Assembly: GCA_030407005.1 (NCBI GenBank)
Contig: JAUDYN010000001.1
Location: forward strand, 3,472,001-3,536,000
Source: Desarmillaria ectypa
Taxonomy: Eukaryota > Basidiomycota > Agaricomycetes > Agaricales > Physalacriaceae
Length of the DNA stretch: 64,000 nt
Reading direction: 5' to 3'
Below are positions 22,761 through 32,767 of the stretch, piece after piece. A program made the position numbers and the translations under genes. The notes below the pieces were generated by a model. It saw only the letters and a program-made list of their open reading frames with translations. It was not told the DNA's origin and ran no database searches. Each line of letters begins with the position of its first letter. Positions within the stretch are counted from its first letter, which is position 1.

Positions 22761-23435
22761 GAATCTATGAATATCAAGTGTGCTTTATTGCTGCAGGCAT
22801 AAAATGTCGTTAAGCATGAAATTCATCTGATCCGTCGAGCTCAACCCCTAGAATATGACGCTTGCGCCGTGTTGAACGTCGGGTATGCCTTGTCCGGCTC
22901 TTTGTCAACGGAATTCTGATTTTATCAGATCACATTCATAATGTCAAGGTTCGGGATGAAGGCCACCCGGAAAACCTTGCTCCATGGCCCATACGACGAC
23001 GTCGTGGGATGTCTCAGCTGTGGTTCTGCATTCATTATGCACCTGGGAACCCTGCAGGATGTTCCGAAAAAGACACTCATGACGCCATCCATCATCCCTC
23101 TACCATCATTGGGGAATTATCTCTCATGTCGTGGTGCACATCTGTTTCATCATCTCCGTGATAATTAGCTGCCGAAGTCGAAAGGAAGGAAAAAATAGAT
23201 GCGATGAATTATTAACTCGTCCCATCATCTCGGATATGTCAAAACTGCGTGATCGCTGTTCGCTTTTCGGCTGGCTGTATGATATCTTTTCACTTCTAGG
23301 TTTTCTAATTCTTTGACTCATGAATTTTAATGACATAGCGACTGGATGGAGGTGCTTGGCATCTCCTACCCTTATAAAATAGTTCTGTTTTGACAAGAGG
23401 AGGGCATCCCGAAATTTCTCTCCGAATTCTTCTAA
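22761..23435. other. intergenic between SDR 1 and FAD oxidase
   Basis: Overlapping ORFs of 75-99 residues at 22862-23168 match no family I know. The last part is the promoter of the FAD oxidase. Confidence 0.45.
23373..23379 (+). promoter_or_regulatory. TATA box of the FAD oxidase gene
   Basis: TATAAAA on the plus strand, about 57 bases before the start codon of the FAD oxidase. Position and match are good for a core promoter. Confidence 0.55.
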
Positions 23436-25424
23436 ATGGTTTGGACGACACTGCTCTGGTCAACTCTCCTAACGGCTGTGGTTTCTCAACCAGAGGAGAG
23501 ACTAGGCAGCGCAGTCTGTAATGCTATTTCTGAGGCAATTTCGCCCGCTAGCGATGTCTTTTATCTAGGGGGCAAGTCATTCTTTGCCTTCTCTATGCGC
23601 GTTCTTACTCGTATACAGAGCTGACTTACCTGAAGGATATCCACCACTGGGCCATCTCCAGCACCCAATATCCCGCGTGCACCGTTGAGCCTGGTACTGC
23701 AGAAGACGTCGGCATTATTGTCAGTATTCAACTTGCATTGTTTTTATCGAAACTAACACTCCAGTAGCTTAGAATACTCTCGTCTACTCAAACACCTTTC
23801 GCAGTGAGCCCAGCGCATCTTATGGCTCCTTGTCATTTGTCTGATAGACTATTGCTAGGTCAAAGGCGGGGGACATGCGTCCAACCCAGGATTCTCTTCC
23901 ACGACGGGAGTGCACATAGCCATGTCGCGATTCTCAGAGGTAACCTACGATTCTACGTCAGAAACTGCTACTATTGGTTCTGGCTTGGTGTGGGACGACG
24001 TCTATGCCTCCCTTGCACCGCACGGCGTAAACGTTGTCGGTGGGAGAGTCACTGGTGTGGGTGTAGCAGGGTTTATTCTCGGTGGAGGTAGGTGTCATGC
24101 TGTTGACGATGGTCAAGGACTGATCGTATGGTACAGGCTTCTCATGGTTGACCAATCAGTACGGTTTAACCGTTGATACTGCTGTGGCGTATGAACTCGT
24201 AAAGCCTACTGGCGAGGTGGCTACCGTGACAGCAAATTCTGATCCTGATCTCTTTTTCGCTCTCAAGGTGTGTTTGGAATTTGGGACATTAGGATAATTT
24301 GGGCTAATCGTTTATATTCACTAATTTAGGGCGGACTCAATAATTTTGTGAGTTCGCAACTCCGGCTCATTTTATTAATTTCTACGAGGTTCTAATTCTT
24401 CCGCAGGGCATCGTGACAAGATTCACGCTAAGGACTTTCCCTCAGGGCCAAGTATGGGTGAGTCGACCGAAGAGAAATAGCCGCATATCTGTCTGATAAT
24501 GTACAGGGTGGACTAATTACCTACACAAAATATCATCTCTCCGAAGTGAACGCTGCCACAGTGAAATTCTCAAATAATGTCACGGATCCGAAAGCTGCGA
24601 TAATCACTACCTATAATTTCCTGCTTGGAGAAGTAAGCTCGGCCGTTCTGGCGTCGTGTGGCTGTCGTGAATAATCGCCTTCACAGCCTGGAGTCTCTCA
24701 ACTACTTTTCTATGACGGACCTACCCCTCCCAATGGTATTTTCGATGACTTCCTTGCGATACCTCACTTTTCCAAGGATGTCAAAACAAGAGACTTTACG
24801 TCGCTCGTTCTTGCCTCACCATCCAATGCAACAGAGAATTTAAGGTATATTTTTCTGGAACATGCCAGGTTCAGAATTCTCACGACAAGGTCACAGAGGA
24901 GTTTTTAACACCGTATCTCTCTCAGGATACTCTGACACCCTGATCAATGCCATTGTGAATGAGACGAAGGTATGTTTCCTTCTCTGCTGCAGGTAGACCA
25001 TATTCTAACTTTCTCCTAGTTTTGGGGTGCAAAGTTGTGCCTAGACACAGGGCTTTTCATCTCCTATGATGTTGAACCATTCCTTCCCAACATCTTCTCA
25101 GTCAGCGACACCCAAACTGAATCTGCATACCCGCCTTCCCGCTCAGTTGGGCTTCTCCCGCTGAATTTGTATTATGCTTGGAGTTTTGAAACGTTGGATG
25201 ATGTTTTCCACGATGCGATCCGGCAAAGCGCAGCACACCTACACAATGTTGCTGTTGGCCAGGGACAGTCTGACATTGTCGGTGCCGCCGTATATCCTAA
25301 TTACGCCATTTTTGACACCCCTGTGGAGAGCCTGTACGGAAACAATGTGGCAAGGTTGAAGCAGATCAGGGCTTCTGTTGATCCTGACAATGTTATGGCT
25401 TTGGCTGGAGGGTTTAAGATTTAA
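23436..25424 (+). CDS. secreted FAD-linked oxidase (berberine-bridge/6-HDNO-like, PCMH fold)
   Basis: The family oxidises small alcohols, sugars or alkaloid-like compounds with covalently bound FAD and O2. MVWTTLLWSTLLTAVVSQ is a signal peptide. A GC-AG intron (23572-23618, donor GCAAGT) joins VFYLG to ELTYLKDIHHWAISSTQYPA. The FAD-binding part has FAVKGGGHASNPGF, where the histidine is the usual covalent FAD attachment. It then has GRVTGVGVAGFILGGG; there is no cysteine at the second attachment point of bicovalent enzymes, so attachment is probably single. GLTVDTAVAYELVKPTGEV, GGLNNFGIVTRFTLRTFP and a substrate domain with RGVFNTVSLSGYSDTLINAI follow. The C-terminal BBE segment ends VDPDNVMALAGGFKI. 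About ten introns, all restoring frame, so the gene looks intact. It sits between two paralogous SDRs. Confidence 0.87.
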
Positions 25425-25571
25425 CATCTTGATGTATGCCAGAAATGTGATGTATTGAAGAGCTCATATGACCCAAGATAATTAATGACAAGAGGGGCGT
25501 GAAAGCAAAATGCTAGATGAATAAATGAATGTAATCGTCCGAATGTAGGTGGTTACACAAGGGCGAGAAAA

Positions 25572-26464
25572 TCAGCGTATCAATTTGAAGTAAAGAATTA
25601 GCAGAACGACGAGGACAAGAACTGCGATAAGAACGCCAAGAAAAACTCGTTGCTTGTACATTCTGAAAGATGGTGTTCAGCCAATAGAGTAGAACAAACA
25701 GCAGCTGTGACATACTGTCGTATCATTCCTTTGATTGTACCAGACGAACGATCAATAGAAATATCTGCAGTATGTAGCTGCAAGCACATGAGACAGACCG
25801 TGCCTTAAAGAACAGCCAAGGGTAGACTGACCGTGTCTCGCGCATTCTCAATCTGTTCCCTCTGGACTCGCAGGTTCCTCAAAATATCTGCGCCTTGCGT
25901 CTCTGTCTCCAGTGCAATCCGAGTAGAATCCATGATTCTTCGGCTGCCACCGTTCAGTGCTTCTGAGCCAGCCAGAAGCCTGGTCCGGTCGTTACCCTCA
26001 CCATATGGATCGTCCGAAGTGGCGGTAGTCTTAAAACGGTTGTTGCCTAGCAAGTCTGTGCGAGACGCCTGTGAATGTATGTCCTTGGAAAGCTTTTTGT
26101 ACCGGTTCAAGTCACTCTTGGCCTGCTTGAGCCGGGCACTATATTGAGATCTTATTGAAAGGGGGATGCCTTGTATTTCAACTTCAAGTTGAGATATCTG
26201 TTTCCTATGAGTGAGCTGCTTCAGAAGAAATCAAGAAAACGCACTATATCATCCGCTTCATCTAAGTCTATCTCAACCTTGCGAAGAGTTGCTTTACGTT
26301 GCTCTGTACGCCTGTTAGAGTCGTGCAAGGTGAAGAATCCACGATAGCCGCTGACCTCCTTGCTGCTCCTTGACTTCAACCTCAAGTTTCCCTCGTATAG
26401 ACTGGATAAGGTGGTCAAAATCCTGGTGGTAGGACTCGAAAAGACCTGCTGGGGTCGCGTCCAT
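25572..26464 (-). CDS. VTI1: Vti1-type SNARE
   Basis: A Qb-SNARE for Golgi, endosome and vacuole fusion. It starts MDATPAGLFESYHQDFDHLI, with the N-terminal three-helix regulatory bundle (QRKATLRKVEIDLDEADDI, EVEIQGIPLSIRSQYSARL, QAKSDLNRYKKLSKDIHSQA). The SNARE coiled coil covers GSRRIMDSTRIALETETQGA through ILRNLRVQREQIENARDTLH and a short final exon, TADISIDRSSGTIKGMIRQM. The zero-layer glutamine lies in ALETETQGADIL. The tail anchor is VFLGVLIAVLVLVVLLILYF. Length ~225 residues, normal. Its start codon faces that of SDR 2 with 148 bases between them, so the two share a divergent promoter region. A housekeeping gene inside an otherwise accessory group. Confidence 0.9.
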
Positions 26465-26612
26465 GGTCGTGCTGCGCAGACAGCATTTCGCGTTGGTGAT
26501 GTTTGTCTGGATGTGTCGGAGGTAAACACGTGCAAGCGCCACCTCCGAGTTCCGACTTTCATCCCGCCCATCATTTACCAGTGGGCACTATGCGCTTCTC
26601 TTCACACGTACC

Positions 26613-27954
26613 ATGCTGAGCACCGATATCGACCTCGTCGCCGTAGCTGATGACGACCTTTTCCGGTATGCAGAACGCGTCAAAGACAAGATAGTTCTCA
26701 TAACGGGGAACTCGAAGGGCATTGGCAGAGAGACTGCTATTCGCTTTGCGTTTTACGGGTGAGCATTTCCTTAGCTTGGCTTTCTGAGAGACGAGCAATA
26801 ATTATTGGTATCGAAATACAGAGCAAAGGTCGTTATTGGGGACCAAGACGCATCGAGGGTACAGGGAATCGTCCGTGAAATTGTAGCCTCCGGAGGGTAC
26901 GAGCGCCAGTGCTACCGATAATTCTTTCGGCTAATATAGTCAGGAAACAGAGCCGCAATAGGTTCTCGATGTAACACCACTGTTTGGGATGACGTAGTCG
27001 CCCTTTTCGATTTGGCTATTCAGACTTACGGCGGCCTTGACATCGTTGTACGTGTCCAGCTGGTTCATTCTCATGACTGAAGCTCATCATCGTCGATGCC
27101 AAGGTTGCCAACAATGAAGCTACCGAAGTCAACCAATTCAAACGAGTATCCTTCGACAGTAATGGCAAGCCAGTGAAGCCTGATCTAACCACCCTTGAGG
27201 TGAACTTGAGCGGTATTCTCCACGGTAAACGCATTTTGACGCCTGAAAGTACATATTCTTATCGCTTCCTTTTAACTTAGCTGTGCACATGGCACAATAC
27301 TACCTCGCTCGGAAGCGTCAGCCTAACGACTTGAAGGCCCTGGTAGTACTCGGATCTATGGGTAAGTAATTTTATGTCCCAAGTTACCTATCTTGCATCT
27401 ATATTATCTACACAGCTTCATGGCACAGTTTACCTCAAGCTCCTCTATATAGCGCGTCAGGGTGTGCAGTTTTGGGTGCCATGCGATCCTTATATCTTGA
27501 TCTCGAACACAAAGATATCCGCACAGCCGTTATAAATCCTTCCTTCGGTGTGTCAAATAATGACATGCTCCCATCGTCTGTAGAAGCATCCGCCGAGGGT
27601 CTTTCGCTATCACCCATCGCTCGTGTCGCTGGTTCAATATTTCATTCCGCCACCAATCCAGAGAAGGAAACCAACGGACGTGCATGGTTGATATATGATG
27701 ATGGTCCACTTTACATGGTTCCCCGAGAGGATTTGGACAGAGGTGTCTTCCGCGCATTCAACAAGAGGTTCCATCGGTGGGTATAACATGCTTCATGTCC
27801 ACTTCAACGGCTGATTACATTTTCCAGGTTGATCTCCACTCTCAATGCTATACAACGTTTCTCGCGAAGCCCCGGCCAGTATCTCATGAAGCCATCATTG
27901 GTCATAATCGTTCTGGGCCTTTTCGGATTATACGCTTATGCTGCTTTCTTATGA
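26613..27954 (+). CDS. short-chain dehydrogenase-like protein 2, catalytic lysine missing
   Basis: Paralogue of SDR 1. It starts MLSTDIDLVAVADDDLFRYA; the cofactor loop TGNSKGIGRETAIRFAFYG is intact. AKVVIGDQDASRVQGIVREI, CNTTVWDDVVALFDLA, GGLDIV and VANNEATEVNQFKRVSFDSN follow the same order and intron positions as its neighbour. The active site reads APLYSASGCAVLG: the tyrosine is present but the lysine of YxxxK is glycine (codon GGG). The catalytic serine is in LVVLGSMASW. After a last intron (CG|GTGGGT donor) the frame continues as LISTLNAIQRFSRSPGQYLM and ends in a membrane segment, PSLVIIVLGLFGLYAYAAFL. No frameshift or stop interrupts it. It is probably inactive as a dehydrogenase or altered in function, but still maintained as an ORF. 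Confidence 0.8.
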
Positions 27955-28020
27955 TAGTCGCTGCGAATGATACAATAAAATACAAATGGTTCCTAATAAA
28001 GATATAGAAAGTTGGACATG

Positions 28021-30378
28021 TCATGAACTTGATGTCGACGGCACCGGGGCAGACCCGTTTTGCTGACTAGAAAGCGGTCGTGGATCTTTAACAGGTGACC
28101 CATTAACCTGCGATCCGCTAGCGGTGCTGTAAGGTTGTGAGAACGCAGTATTATCACGGAATGAAGCTGGACACTTACCTAGCGTCTTGTGATGACGAAG
28201 CATGGTTAGAGGAAACATCAGAAGCGATGTTGAGAAATCCTTGCTGCACAAGGAAATCCCATACTCGACTGGTCTTGTTCACATCGATCTTGACTAGCTC
28301 ACGAGCTTCTCGCCGACGAAGCTTACCACCTCGCCGGGCATATTCTCGTACAAGGGTCTCTTTCACGACAAGGTATGGCTTGGGAAGGATACGGAGCTGA
28401 GCGCATAGTACCTGTTCCGCAGGTGAGAGCAGATGCAACGACGGGCTATTTGCAAGATTGAGAGGAGCAGCTACAATAGATTCTTTAGTTTATGTTATGG
28501 AAATGGATTAAAGCGAACTCACGCAGCCGACGAGCAACGGGACCCGACCCAGCAGATGAGCCAGGGAGACGCGGCGTAGCCTCCCTTTCGTTACTCTTTC
28601 GTCCTTCGGAGTCAAAGGATGCAAGACTGGCACGACGAGGATCGGGGCCGGATGACTGGCGTCCCCCCGGCCGATATTGGTGTTTGTCACTTGGGTAGTC
28701 GCGATGATTGGCTTTGATGAGGGTCTGTGAAGGCATCGTGAGACGGAGCTATCGATAAAGATGACCCTGATACTACTCACTCGCTTCTGAAGATCGGACT
28801 TATATTTGTCGATATCAGCCGCAGTTACCAATCCTAACCGTCGGTACTGTTGCAATTCCTGTATTCTCTGACGAAGAAGAGCTTCATCTAAGAATATTGT
28901 CAGGATATATAATGCACTGGAAAGTAAATCACACTCACATAGAACATCAGCAGCAAAAACCTCATAGTCAGCGGCCGTTTGTAATTTTGCAAAGGGTCGT
29001 AGGCGATGAACGATATCTCTGTCCTCTCGTGAGCGTTTCTTGTCTGATGCTTGCATCTATATCATGATAATGAAGCGCCGATCAAGCATAAGAACGAACG
29101 ACGTGCCTTTTTGTAATCCAGTAGTCCACGATCAAACATAACCTCCTTACCCTCCAATCTCTTATCTACACGCTGGCTATACATCTCAAGCAGTGAAAGC
29201 TTAAAAGCAAGGGATTCCTTCGTTTCTATCGGCGGTGGTTGTGTGACTTCTTCCACTTCTTCGTCTCCATCACCAGAGCTCGTGCCGTTCGCCAGGGCAT
29301 CGTCAGATTTTGGCGGAAGACTTTCCCTCGTTGCTACACTCCCGTTCTCAGATGGCGGATGGTATCCGTTTATGCCGTTTATCATCGGCCCTTTGCCTGG
29401 TATTCGCCCCTTCTCTGCAAGAGGTGGAGGATTCCGACGCTCCTCTTCCCATTTTGCCCTCGCACGAACATCCAAATCCTCCTCATCCTCGATGATCTGG
29501 TCACCGCCCCATTCCAGACAAACGCCGAACTCTAAATCTTTCACCAGGTCCTCAGCTTCATTGTCTATTTCATGTTCAAACTCCAAACGTCCAGGAAAGA
29601 AACCTTGGATTTCATGGATACCGGGTAAGGATACAGGACCATGCTTAAGAGGAGGCGGTGGTGTGTCGTTTAATGCTTGTATTCGCCGTCGTTTGCGCGC
29701 CTGGAATTCTACCGGATCAACATTGAATTGCAAATCCATTTTCTACAGGCTTAAAGTAAGAGCGTTGAGATGTAGGCGACATTGTTGCACTCACAGGTAT
29801 TGGCCAGGTCTGAGAGTCAATGTAGACCTCGTTGTAATGTTTCTCGACCTCTTCTTTCGACCGCGTGCCTATATGTTCGGCTATCTTTTTCCAATTCCCG
29901 AAGCCTTGAGTGGCTATACCCTTCAGCAACAACAGTTCCCTGGCGAAACCTATTAGAGTAGAAATGCCAAAAGATATAAACACAACGAACTCGTCTGCGC
30001 CCCAATCCTCAGAAAATATAGGATATGAATTTATTTCCTGATGATGTCGAAGTCAGTACTCGGCAAAATCTTCATCATCGAGAAGCAACCTACGATGACG
30101 CGGTATGCATGTCCCCGCTTGTGCTGCCGAAATTCTCTTCCTGCACAAAAGCAAGGGGGACAGATGTCGACGCCGTCGCCGGGTTCGCAGAGAGGGTCCG
30201 CACACTTGATGCGCACACTATGTGTGAGGTCGCATCCACAGGAATCGCACGAGTACTGGTCTCCTGGTTCATTAACTACCGCTCATGGTCATTCAGGGCG
30301 ACGACGAAGAGATAGATGCCTGCAATACGCACTTATAATGTCATCGGGTCGGAGGGGCTTTCGCTGTGTTATCGTCAT
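28021..30378 (-). CDS. ADA2: Ada2 transcriptional adaptor (SAGA/ADA complex)
   Basis: Ada2 activates the Gcn5 histone acetyltransferase in SAGA. Exon 1 encodes MTITQRKPLRPDDII. The ZZ zinc finger follows (YSCDSCGCDLTHSVRIKC, then CPPCFCAGREFRQHKRGHAY). The SANT domain includes EDWGADE, LLLLKGIATQGFGNWKKIAE and HIGTRSKEEVEKHYNEVYI. The middle part has the Gcn5-contact region: FFPGRLEFEHEIDNEAEDLV, LEMYSQRVDKRLEGKEVMFD, KKRSREDRDIVHRLRPFAKL. The C-terminal SWIRM domain covers LLSPAEQVLCAQLRILPKPY to KTSRVWDFLVQQGFLNI. A low-complexity tail ends VPSTSSS. About eight introns. Length near 620 residues, longer than yeast Ada2 because of acidic and Pro/Ser-rich inserts usual in basidiomycetes. Confidence 0.93.
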
Positions 30379-31503
30379 TTCGGCGGATGTCGAAAGTATA
30401 AATTGCTCTCCAACGAGTACCTAAAGCCCCAGATGTCGAGCTAATATTCGGGATTCGACGTTGGCATCGTCAACGTCGACGACGATGAGCAGTGGCAAAT
30501 CGTTACGCTGTTTGTGACGCGTGACAGTGTGGATTGCTACTGCCTAATATGGCAATGAACGTCGGACGAACGAATGACCGAATCGCTGACCCCCTGTCCG
30601 GACCCGCGGAACGTTTGAACATCTGCTTAACCCCTTACAATTTTCCGAATTTGGATTCGCCCTCTCCGACAAAACTACTATCATGTTCCTTACAGACAAT
30701 CATTTCAGATTCTAAATACGTACCCACCTTCTGCTCCGCTCAAGTTCCTAGATTCTGTACTGGTATGTTATCTTTCCTACATGTCTAGCCGGAGTGTCCC
30801 TTAACTCCGCACTAAGTTATTCCAAGAAACATATCTTGATATATATTATACATATTAGTACTCGATTTAGTATGGGTTGCGCCAAGTGCCAGACGTACCG
30901 TATGTACTGAAACGTTTTCCACTGCGGATATAAAACCCTGTGCGGCGTTCCGCTACTTTGAGCTTCGCGGTTCAGCATTACCCAAGAGTTCTCCCAGCAG
31001 AACTTCTTCTGTGTACTTCCTTCTGGATTCATATCAGTAGTTCTTTTGATCTGTTAACAAAAACTTCTCATAGCGGGAGAGTCTGGTCCTGAACACTACT
31101 ACGTGTTTCTTTGCCGCGTATAATCCAAGCGCTTAAGCGCAAGGCTTCTCAAACTCCTTTCAAGATGCCAACGGGGGTACCAAGCTTTGCCGCTGCCATC
31201 GATTTTACATATGCCATCATTTTGCCTTCCGTTCGCCACCGCTTAACTTCGCCAAACGCCTTGTACTTTTACAGACAGGAATAAAGATCAAGAGGCTTTA
31301 CGTTTCAAGTCCATCCGCACCCGTATGCAAAACGGCTGAGTCAAGAAGAGACGCCAACATACTCAATCCTTCTTTAAGAAGTCTTCTCCGTCAACATAGG
31401 TGACAGGTACCTGTTTCCTGCCATGGACCGCGGTGGATAGCAGGTCAAATCGCGAACTAAAGGCAACTTAAGGCCATGTTGTCTAATAAACATGAAGGGC
31501 TCA
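30379..31503. other. intergenic between ADA2 and nitrilase
   Basis: No recognisable gene. A TATAAAA at 30929-30935 is followed ~230 bases later by a 39-codon ORF (ATG at 31165), MPTGVPSFAAAIDFTYAIIL onward. No splice extension is obvious, so it is not called. Confidence 0.4.
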
Positions 31504-32738
31504 CTAATTTCCCATAACGTCAGCGACAACTTTATTTTCTGCAATTTTATCTAGCGAAATGTCGGCGTAGACGATGACTTCTGCATCCGAATCGACAGGC
31601 TCAGTCAGCGCCGAGCCATCCGGACCGTATATCTGCAGATATCATAGTCAGACAGTGGTTAATTGCAAATAATAGACTCGGGCGTACTACAGAAAAGCCA
31701 CCGCCGGGAAATTTGAACCAAGGAAATCCAGTCAACTTCATCCTCTCAGCACCTTTTTCACTGATGACAGTAGAGGCAACAATCCCGAAGCATCCGCCTT
31801 CTATGGCTATGAACTGACTCATGCGAGTGCAGGCCTCGCTACTGGAACTGTACGGAGCTCCGCCGGTACGAGGAGGAAATGCGGCCAGCCATGACGCAAC
31901 GAAAATCTGTGGATATTGTGTATACATGTGGGTCTTCAACCACGGCTTAACAGATAATCAGACCGGGGAAATATAACAAACAAAACAAAATACTTGGATA
32001 TGCTCCCAACAATTCAAAGAAGCCAGTCTACCGTATGGAGTTTGAACGACATTGTAGACGGACTGGTCTAGTAGCGATTAGCTGTGCACTGCATGAGCGG
32101 GAAACCGTACGTATGCTTACCGTTTCCGTCACCAAAGATGGTCTTCTCGTAATGGGTGGCCTATGCGGATATTTCAGAAATAGCACCTTTCGATGAAGGG
32201 CATCGGATCTCAGTACCTTGAGCTTGCGTCGATGATTTGCGATCTTACCATCGGGCGTGATGGTGACTTGAGCAATATAGAGCGATCCACCAGCGTTTTC
32301 TGCGAACCCCAAAACGACAGTCACGTCAGCTTCATTTACCGCTTCTTGAATGCGATTCATTTCCGGAGAATGAATCGAAAGGGCGTTAGCGTGATAGTCC
32401 TTGATGACGGGCTGAGCAGCAATGAAATCGTTAGCTAATGGTGTCCATGGATAGCCTGGAAATTCCTTATGAGTCTCTCTGAGATACGCCTCATAGTTCG
32501 GCCTACCTGGGATGAAGAGCTCTGGAAAACCGATGATTTTCGCACCCTCAGATGAGGCCTCGCGTATTATCCGTATAGTTTTATCGACGCCACCCTGGAG
32601 GTCGCACCAAGCGCTGGGTAACAAATTCCATGTCAAACTCTACCACTCCCATGGCAAAATATCGTACGGCTCAGCTTGGACCGCGGCGACCTTAAATTTG
32701 GTCGTATCGGTGTTAGGAGGGTTAAGCGAGAGCGACAT
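31504..32738 (-). CDS. nitrilase (fungal aliphatic nitrilase/cyanide hydratase branch)
   Basis: Hydrolyses organic nitriles or cyanide through a cysteine thioimidate. It starts MSLSLNPPNTDTTKFKVAAV; the first intron (donor after QAEP, acceptor TTACCCAG) gives QAEPAWCDLQGGVDKTIRII. The catalytic triad is complete: Glu in IIGFPELFIPGRPNYEAY, Lys in IANHRRKLKATHYEKTIFGD (spliced across an intron), and Cys in GRLASLNCWEHIQ. The C-terminal part has MYTQYPQIFVASWLAAFP, MSQFIAIEGGCFGIVASTVI, the IYGPDGSALTEPVDSDAEVI block and DISLDKIAENKVVADVMGN at the end. Length is near 340 residues, normal. The family includes both true nitrilases and cyanide hydratases, which I cannot separate here. Confidence 0.9.
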
Positions 32739-32760
32739 GCCGTGAGAATCAATGTGAGGC

Positions 32761-32767
32761 GTTTATA
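32761..32767 (-). promoter_or_regulatory. TATA-like box of the nitrilase gene
   Basis: TATAAAC on the minus strand, about 23 bases upstream of the ATG. This is close, and implies either a very short leader or use of another promoter element. Confidence 0.35.

Noticed and set aside
29243..29956. 237-codon ORF on the plus strand
   Set aside because: It is antisense to the Ada2 gene and made of Ser/Pro/Arg-rich text mirroring the acidic coding strand; it runs across Ada2 introns.
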